10,802 bases of DNA from JBBDSH01 sp040905045 (GTDB taxonomy: Bacteria > Pseudomonadota > Gammaproteobacteria > Eutrophobiales > Eutrophobiaceae). The stretch's first letter is position 1; each line of letters starts with the position of its first letter. Under the pieces are notes generated by a model, which worked only from the letters and a program-made list of their open reading frames with translations, did not search any database and was not told where the DNA came from. The position numbers were made by a program, and so were the translations under genes. Shown one piece after another: positions 6,955-10,802 of this stretch. The stretch lies in assembly GCA_040905045.1 (NCBI GenBank), contig JBBDSH010000020.1:1-10802 (forward strand), in the 5' to 3' direction.

Positions 6955-7060
6955 AAGTATCCCGACATTCCTCTGTGGGACACGCTGTGAATACGTCCCT
7001 GTACGCTCGACGGCCGCATCCATGCGGCCGACGGTCCCACAGAGGAATGTCGGGATACTT
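6955..7060. repeat. 106-bp perfect-armed inverted repeat with inner hairpin
   Basis: Arms of 27 bases at 6955-6981 and 7034-7060 are exact reverse complements. Inside, CGGCCGCAT (7011-7019) and ATGCGGCCG (7022-7030) form a second hairpin. On the minus strand the interior reads GAGCGTACAGGGACGTATTC, which resembles an intergenic repeat I remember from several gammaproteobacterial genomes. The element sits in the 194-base gap between the thiolase and the SDR gene. It could be a transcript-stabilising or attenuating hairpin, or a non-autonomous mobile element. No transposase and no obvious target-site duplication are visible. Confidence 0.8.
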
Positions 7061-7106
7061 ATAACCTGCTTAATAGACGTGTCCTAAACAATAAGGAATC
7101 AGAGTA

Positions 7107-8003
7107 ATGGTAAGCACAGCGGGAAACATAAAAGGTATCGAAGAAGACCGGATCAAGGGCATGAGTGACGAAGAACTCGCCAATGCGCCGACTATCTTTC
7201 GAGATGATCTGTTCAAGGACAAGGTCATGCTGGTATCCGGCGGCGGCAGCGGCCTCGGCAAGGCGATGGCGTTTCTGTTCGCCCGTCTGGGGGCCGATGT
7301 CATGATTTGCGGCCGTTCCGAGGAGAAACTGGAAAATACCGCCGCCGGCATACTCAAGCATATCGGCACCGAAGTCGGTTACAAATCCATGACTATTCGC
7401 GATCCCGACGAAGTCGAGTCCCTCATGAAGGAAACGTGGGAGCGTTTCGGGCATGTGGATTTGCTCGTGAACAACGCCGGCGGTCAGTATCCGCAGGACG
7501 CCATCGATTTCACCGTAAAAGGCTGGAATGCTGTTATTGATACCAATCTCAACGGTACCTGGTACATGATGCAGGCAGCGGCCCGGCAGTGGCGTGATCA
7601 TGGTATGCCCGGTTCGATTATCAATATTGTTGCCAACGTACAGCGCGGCATGCCCACAGTGGCACATACCTGCGCCGCCCGCGCCGGCGTGATTTATCTC
7701 AGCAAAACGGTTTCCACGGAATGGGCGCCGCTTGATATCCGCGTCAACTGCGTATCACCGGGAGCTATAGAAACGGAGGGGTTCAATGTCTACAAACCCG
7801 AAGTGGTACGTCATTTCAAAGACAGTAATCCCATGCGCCGCGTCGGTGATGCCTATGATATCGCTGAAGCCGTAGCGTATCTGGCCGCCCCGTCGGGCAA
7901 GTTCATCACGGGTGAAGTGCTTGTCGTGGACGGTGGCCAGCAGCAGTGGGGTGAATTCTGGTCTGGTGGTATTCCGGACTATTTCAAGATCGATTACGAC
8001 TAG
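7107..8003 (+). CDS. short-chain dehydrogenase/reductase, trans-2-enoyl-CoA reductase (PECR)-like
   Basis: A 298-residue Rossmann-fold enzyme. The cofactor loop is SGGGSGLG (residues 44-51), NNAG is at 122-125, and Arg in CGRS after beta-2 suggests NADP(H). The usual YxxxK catalytic pair is Thr188 and Arg192 (HTCAARAGV), and the usual Ser position near 175 is Val/Ala. The same HxxAARAGV arrangement is what I recall in peroxisomal trans-2-enoyl-CoA reductase and related 2,4-dienoyl-CoA reductase-like SDRs; the flanking GSIINI, IRVNCVSPGAI and FITGEVLVVDGG agree. A CoA-linked enoyl substrate would fit the neighbouring thiolase, but a simple alcohol/ketone substrate remains possible. Residues 1-35 are an N-terminal extension before the fold. 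AAGGA nine bases before the ATG supports the start. It is followed 17 bases later by the CMD gene. Confidence 0.9.
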   Translation: MVSTAGNIKGIEEDRIKGMSDEELANAPTIFRDDLFKDKVMLVSGGGSGLGKAMAFLFARLGADVMICGRSEEKLENTAAGILKHIGTEVGYKSMTIRDPDEVESLMKETWERFGHVDLLVNNAGGQYPQDAIDFTVKGWNAVIDTNLNGTWYMMQAAARQWRDHGMPGSIINIVANVQRGMPTVAHTCAARAGVIYLSKTVSTEWAPLDIRVNCVSPGAIETEGFNVYKPEVVRHFKDSNPMRRVGDAYDIAEAVAYLAAPSGKFITGEVLVVDGGQQQWGEFWSGGIPDYFKIDYD

Positions 8004-8020
8004 TCAACAGGAGGGGAGAA

Positions 8021-8587
8021 ATGGCTGATACACTTTTAGAACGCATACCCCGGGATCAGTTGCCCGAGCAGACACGCATGGCCTGGGACATGCTCAACGA
8101 ACTGACCGAGGAACCCACCTTCGTGGAAGTGTTCGCTAATGCGCCCGAGATACTGGATTTCGTTATGAACCAGTTCTACGGCAACATCTTCTTCGGTGGG
8201 CGTGTCGACCAGAGGTACAAACAACTGGCGCGCCTCAGGCTTTCCCAGATCCACGGCTGCCGTACCTGTAACAGACAGAATGTACCCGGCGCACTGGAGG
8301 CGGGTGTGACACAGGAACAGATTGAGGCGATGGAGAATGCCGATGACGCCCCGTTTACCGAAGCCGAGACGGCCGTGATCCGGTTTGCCGAACAAATGGC
8401 GCTGACCAATCCCGATGGCAAACTGGACAAGGAACTGTATGACAGACTGGCCCGGCATTTCTCCGTCGCGGAGATCTGCGAACTGGGCGCGGTGATGGCT
8501 TTTGTCGGCGGTTTTGCCAAACTCTCGTTTGTCATGGATCTGGTGGAACGGGAGGATTATTGCCCGTTTGCCGCCGGTGTTAACTAG
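8021..8587 (+). CDS. carboxymuconolactone decarboxylase (CMD)/AhpD-like family protein
   Basis: A 188-residue all-helical protein of the CMD family. The core is QLARLRLSQIHGCRTCNRQN, with Cys80 and Cys83 in a CxxC like the redox pair of AhpD. The AhpD proton-relay Glu and His positions appear to be Gln68 and Asn87, so peroxidase-type activity like that of AhpD is uncertain. Related proteins act as peroxidases, thiol-disulfide reductases, lactone decarboxylases or unknown helpers in aromatic and steroid catabolic clusters. AGGAGGGG lies a few bases before the ATG, and the gene follows the SDR by 17 bases, so both are on one transcript. Three bases after its stop the sequence enters an assembly gap. 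A role in pathway chemistry or in detoxifying peroxide from uncoupled Rieske turnover is inference. Confidence 0.9.
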   Translation: MADTLLERIPRDQLPEQTRMAWDMLNELTEEPTFVEVFANAPEILDFVMNQFYGNIFFGGRVDQRYKQLARLRLSQIHGCRTCNRQNVPGALEAGVTQEQIEAMENADDAPFTEAETAVIRFAEQMALTNPDGKLDKELYDRLARHFSVAEICELGAVMAFVGGFAKLSFVMDLVEREDYCPFAAGVN

Positions 8588-8590
8588 GGA

Positions 8591-8690
8591 NNNNNNNNNN
8601 NNNNNNNNNNNNNNNNNNNNNNNNNNNNNNNNNNNNNNNNNNNNNNNNNNNNNNNNNNNNNNNNNNNNNNNNNNNNNNNNNNNNNNNNNN
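8591..8690. other. assembly gap (100 Ns)
   Basis: Exactly 100 Ns lie between the CMD gene and the second Rieske gene, the conventional placeholder for a gap of unknown length. Unseen genes, for instance a ferredoxin or reductase for the Rieske enzymes, or a repeat that broke the assembly, could be missing. Operon continuity across this point is unproven. Confidence 0.97.
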
Positions 8691-8741
8691 ATCGGAGTCC
8701 CATTAAACATTACATTGCAATTCAAAACTAACCGCTGTAGC

Positions 8742-8748
8742 GAGGAGG
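8742..8748 (+). promoter_or_regulatory. Shine-Dalgarno site deciding the start of the second Rieske gene
   Basis: GAGGAGG lies 6 bases before the ATG at 8755-8757. The in-frame GTG at 8749-8751 immediately abuts it and is too close, so the ATG is chosen. The 64 bases from the gap to the start are AT-rich, but I see no convincing promoter in them. Confidence 0.75.
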
Positions 8749-8754
8749 GTGGAG

Positions 8755-10116
8755 ATGACTGATACAACTGTTGTAGAAGAATGGGCTGTTAATCCCAATG
8801 CGGGTTCCGACTCACTGGAATCCAAGCAGCCGTATATCGATCACGGTACGGAAATGGTCGATCCGGAAAGATATTCAAGCCATTTATTCATGGCGCTGGA
8901 ATGGGACCGCATGTGGACGAAGAGCTGGCTCATCGCCGGCGTCGAGTGTGATATTCCCGAACCGGGGGATTATTCCCTGTTTACGATCGGCAAGGAAGAA
9001 ATCATCGTGGTGCGTCAGGAGGACGGTTCGGTCAAGGCGCTCTATAATGTCTGCCCGCACAGGGGCAACCGGATCGTATCCAACGAACGCGGTTCCATGG
9101 GACAATTCACCTGCGCCTTTCACAGCTGGAAATTCGATCTCGACGGTTCGCTGCTGGAGGTTACCGACAAGGAGACGTTTCGTCCGGAAACCATCTGCCA
9201 CGGACCGCGCATGACGGAAATCAAATGCGAAACCAGGGCCGGTATCATCTTTATCAACATGGACCCGGAGGCGCCGCCGCTTGATGAGCGTATCGGGATT
9301 CCGGAGGGTTATCTTGAGCAGTACGAAATAGACAAAATGCATGTTGTGCGGCACATGGTCAGCGAATGGAACGGCAACTGGAAGACGGGCATCGATGCCT
9401 TCTATGAAACCTATCACTTGCACGCCATCCATCCCCAGACCCAGGGCGTGATGGTTGATATCGGTACCCAGTACGATCTTTATCCACACGGCGCCAGCCG
9501 GATGATTGTTCCCATCGGCGCCCCGAGTCCGCGTACGGGTGATACGGAAACAGTTAATGAAACACTGGCGGGATACATGGAGATGGAAGGTCTCGATCCG
9601 AAAAGCTTCAAGGGCAGCGCCCAGGAAGTGCGCAAGGCCCTGGCGGATCACAAGCGTAAGCGGGCCAAGCAGGTCGGTTTGAACTGGGATCATTTCACCG
9701 ACGGCCAGTTGACTGACAGCTGGGCCACCGGTATTTTCCCGAACATTCAGATCGGCATGCATCCGGAGGGTTGTTTCCTGATGCGTTTCCTGCCGCATCC
9801 CACGGATCCGGAGAAGTTCTACTATGACACCATGACCCTGTTCCGGCCGGCGCCGGATCCGCATCACCAGGCGCCGTTCTGGATGGGACTGCCCAAGGAG
9901 ACGGACCTGTCCGGCAAGACGCGGCCGGAAACGGAACACGTTCTGGCCAAGGACGCGGACCTGGGTGAAGTGCTGAACCAGGATGTCGGCCTGATTACGG
10001 CCGTTCAGGCCGGTTCCAAATCGCGCGGCTTCCAGGGACCCATCTGGAGCGAGCAGGAGCAGCGCATCCGGCATTTCCATGCCGAGCTGGACGCTTATAT
10101 CAACAACGAAAAATAA
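8755..10116 (+). CDS. Rieske non-heme iron oxygenase, alpha subunit (second, divergent)
   Basis: A 453-residue Rieske oxygenase, longer than and only distantly similar to the one at 3031-4272. The Rieske 2Fe-2S ligands are Cys100-x-His102 and Cys120-x2-His123, spaced by 17 residues. The catalytic domain has NWKTGIDAFYETYHLHAIH, with bridging Asp214 and iron ligands His221 and His226, and Asp410 in NQDVGLI as the likely third ligand. An insertion around residues 260-300, rich in Lys, Arg and Glu, accounts for much of the extra length. It needs an electron-transfer partner that is not visible. A strong terminator follows, so it ends the rightward transcription unit. Having two different oxygenases in one locus suggests two successive oxidations or two related substrates (inference). 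The assembly gap just upstream leaves its link to the CMD gene uncertain. Confidence 0.93.
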   Translation: MTDTTVVEEWAVNPNAGSDSLESKQPYIDHGTEMVDPERYSSHLFMALEWDRMWTKSWLIAGVECDIPEPGDYSLFTIGKEEIIVVRQEDGSVKALYNVCPHRGNRIVSNERGSMGQFTCAFHSWKFDLDGSLLEVTDKETFRPETICHGPRMTEIKCETRAGIIFINMDPEAPPLDERIGIPEGYLEQYEIDKMHVVRHMVSEWNGNWKTGIDAFYETYHLHAIHPQTQGVMVDIGTQYDLYPHGASRMIVPIGAPSPRTGDTETVNETLAGYMEMEGLDPKSFKGSAQEVRKALADHKRKRAKQVGLNWDHFTDGQLTDSWATGIFPNIQIGMHPEGCFLMRFLPHPTDPEKFYYDTMTLFRPAPDPHHQAPFWMGLPKETDLSGKTRPETEHVLAKDADLGEVLNQDVGLITAVQAGSKSRGFQGPIWSEQEQRIRHFHAELDAYINNEK

Positions 10117-10136
10117 TTCGGCCCACTCTTGCAGCT

Positions 10137-10178
10137 ATCACCGCCCGGCTCTGATGCAGCCGGGTGGTGATGTTTTTA
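10137..10178 (+). terminator. rho-independent terminator after the second Rieske gene
   Basis: The 14-bp stem ATCACCGCCCGGCT / AGCCGGGTGGTGAT (one G-U pair) has the loop CTGATGC and is followed by GTTTTTATT. It starts 20 bases after the Rieske stop. Read from the other strand there is no U-run, so it mainly terminates the rightward operon and not the convergent dehydrogenase gene. Confidence 0.88.
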
Positions 10179-10213
10179 TTGATGTGCCGATCAACTTCAG
10201 GGCCGCACCTGAA

Positions 10214-10802
10214 CTACCAAGTTCTGACTTGTTCCTCCGGATTTGAGTCACCCGCTGTCTTCAGAGATTCCGGGATCTCCACGTCCAGATCCTCGGCCAG
10301 GCGACACAGGGAAGTGGCCGTCTGCGGGGAAATTGTAATACCACGTTCGAGAGATTCGAGTGCCCGTTCATGGGCACCTGACCCGGGCAGCCGCCCGCCT
10401 TTTTCACGAAGATAAACGGCAAAGTTTGCAACCCGCCTTTCCCACTGTTCACGAGGCTGAAACCGGAGTGGATCCAGGAAGAAAAACAGACCGGCATTGC
10501 TGAACCAGTCGTCTTCAGACTCACCGGCCATGCTTCCCCCTGCAATACCACCGAGCAGTTCAGCTACGAGCGCAAGTCCGAATCCCTTGTGCCCGGTACT
10601 CCGGCCGCCCAGCGGTAACAACACTGCAGCACCTTCCATGAAATGAGCGGGATCCAGTGTGGTTTCGCCCTTTGTCGTGATGGTCCATTCCGGATCAATG
10701 GTGCGCCCCTGATTATGGTATTGCCGGATCGTGGAACCGGAAACCTGGCTCGTCGCCATGTCCAGGATAATGTTATGGGGTAATCCTCCGCAGGCGGGGA
10801 TG
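10214..10802 (-). CDS. malate/L-lactate dehydrogenase (Ldh_2) family protein, 5' end missing
   Basis: The C-terminal ~195 residues of an NAD(P)-dependent 2-hydroxyacid dehydrogenase of the malate/L-lactate/L-sulfolactate/ureidoglycolate family. The frame continues to the window edge: reading in from it, IPACGGLPHNIILDMATSQVS is the family's typical PxxLDMATS region, followed by PLGGRSTGHKGFGLALVAELLGGIAGG, the signature helix of this fold. Family members are about 330-360 residues, so roughly 40% lies beyond the right edge. The internal ATG at 10757-10759 is within the fold and is not the start. The substrate cannot be assigned without the N-terminal half. It is convergent with the Rieske operon and separated by a terminator, so it is probably a separate transcription unit and may not belong to the pathway. 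Confidence 0.88.
   Translation of the reverse strand, partial: IPACGGLPHNIILDMATSQVSGSTIRQYHNQGRTIDPEWTITTKGETTLDPAHFMEGAAVLLPLGGRSTGHKGFGLALVAELLGGIAGGSMAGESEDDWFSNAGLFFFLDPLRFQPREQWERRVANFAVYLREKGGRLPGSGAHERALESLERGITISPQTATSLCRLAEDLDVEIPESLKTAGDSNPEEQVRTW

Noticed and set aside
7060..7065. TATAAC as a -10 box for a separate SDR promoter
   Set aside because: No acceptable -35 hexamer is found 16-18 bases upstream, where the sequence is the arm of the inverted repeat.
8036..8767. Minus-strand frame running through the N gap
   Set aside because: It is open only because the Ns are unread, and it is antisense to the CMD gene.
8884..10080. 398-codon minus-strand open frame antisense to the second Rieske gene
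   Set aside because: Long, but without any domain pattern. The plus-strand frame has all metal ligands and a good ribosome site.

Overview
The window reads as a chromosomal catabolic or CoA-ester gene locus from a Gram-negative bacterium, probably a gammaproteobacterium. I base this on moderately high GC, gammaproteobacterial-style Shine-Dalgarno sites, a YfcG-type glutathione transferase very close to the E. coli protein as I remember it, and stem-loop intergenic repeats of a type I associate with gammaproteobacteria. The lineage call is an inference. A run of 100 Ns (8591-8690) shows this is a draft scaffold.

Layout. The left edge may hold the 3' end of an unidentified plus-strand gene (ends at 121), followed by a ~100-bp inverted-repeat element (184-285). 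Next, reading leftward from 2878 to 325, come three tightly coupled glutathione S-transferase-family genes. The outer two are paralogues carrying the same extra ~65-residue C-terminal domain, and the middle one is a YfcG (Nu-class) type. A 152-bp divergent control region (2879-3030) holds a consensus-like sigma70 promoter, a perfect 15-bp-arm palindrome over its -35 box, and a second palindrome just after the predicted transcription start.

Rightward from there the genes are a Rieske oxygenase alpha subunit (3031-4272); an HMG-CoA-synthase/KAS III-like domain fused to a DUF35 zinc-ribbon/OB-fold domain (4269-5717); an SCP2-type thiolase (5710-6912); a second ~100-bp inverted-repeat element; an SDR resembling peroxisomal trans-2-enoyl-CoA reductase (7107-8003); a carboxymuconolactone decarboxylase/AhpD-like protein (8021-8587); the assembly gap; and a second Rieske oxygenase alpha subunit (8755-10116) closed by a strong terminator. 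A convergent malate/L-lactate dehydrogenase-family gene runs off the right edge. No gene-free stretch exceeds 300 bases.

Working model (inference). The Rieske enzymes hydroxylate or demethylate an unknown, possibly cyclic, substrate. The thiolase, the HMGCS-DUF35 fusion and the SDR then act on CoA thioesters, while the GSTs and the CxxC protein deal with electrophilic or redox-active intermediates. The most unusual element is the HMGCS-like domain: the positions of all three classical catalytic residues (Glu, Cys, His) appear replaced by Thr83, Arg114 and Pro235. This suggests a non-catalytic scaffold or substrate-channel partner for the thiolase encoded immediately downstream, reminiscent of the archaeal thiolase/HMGCS/DUF35 complex.
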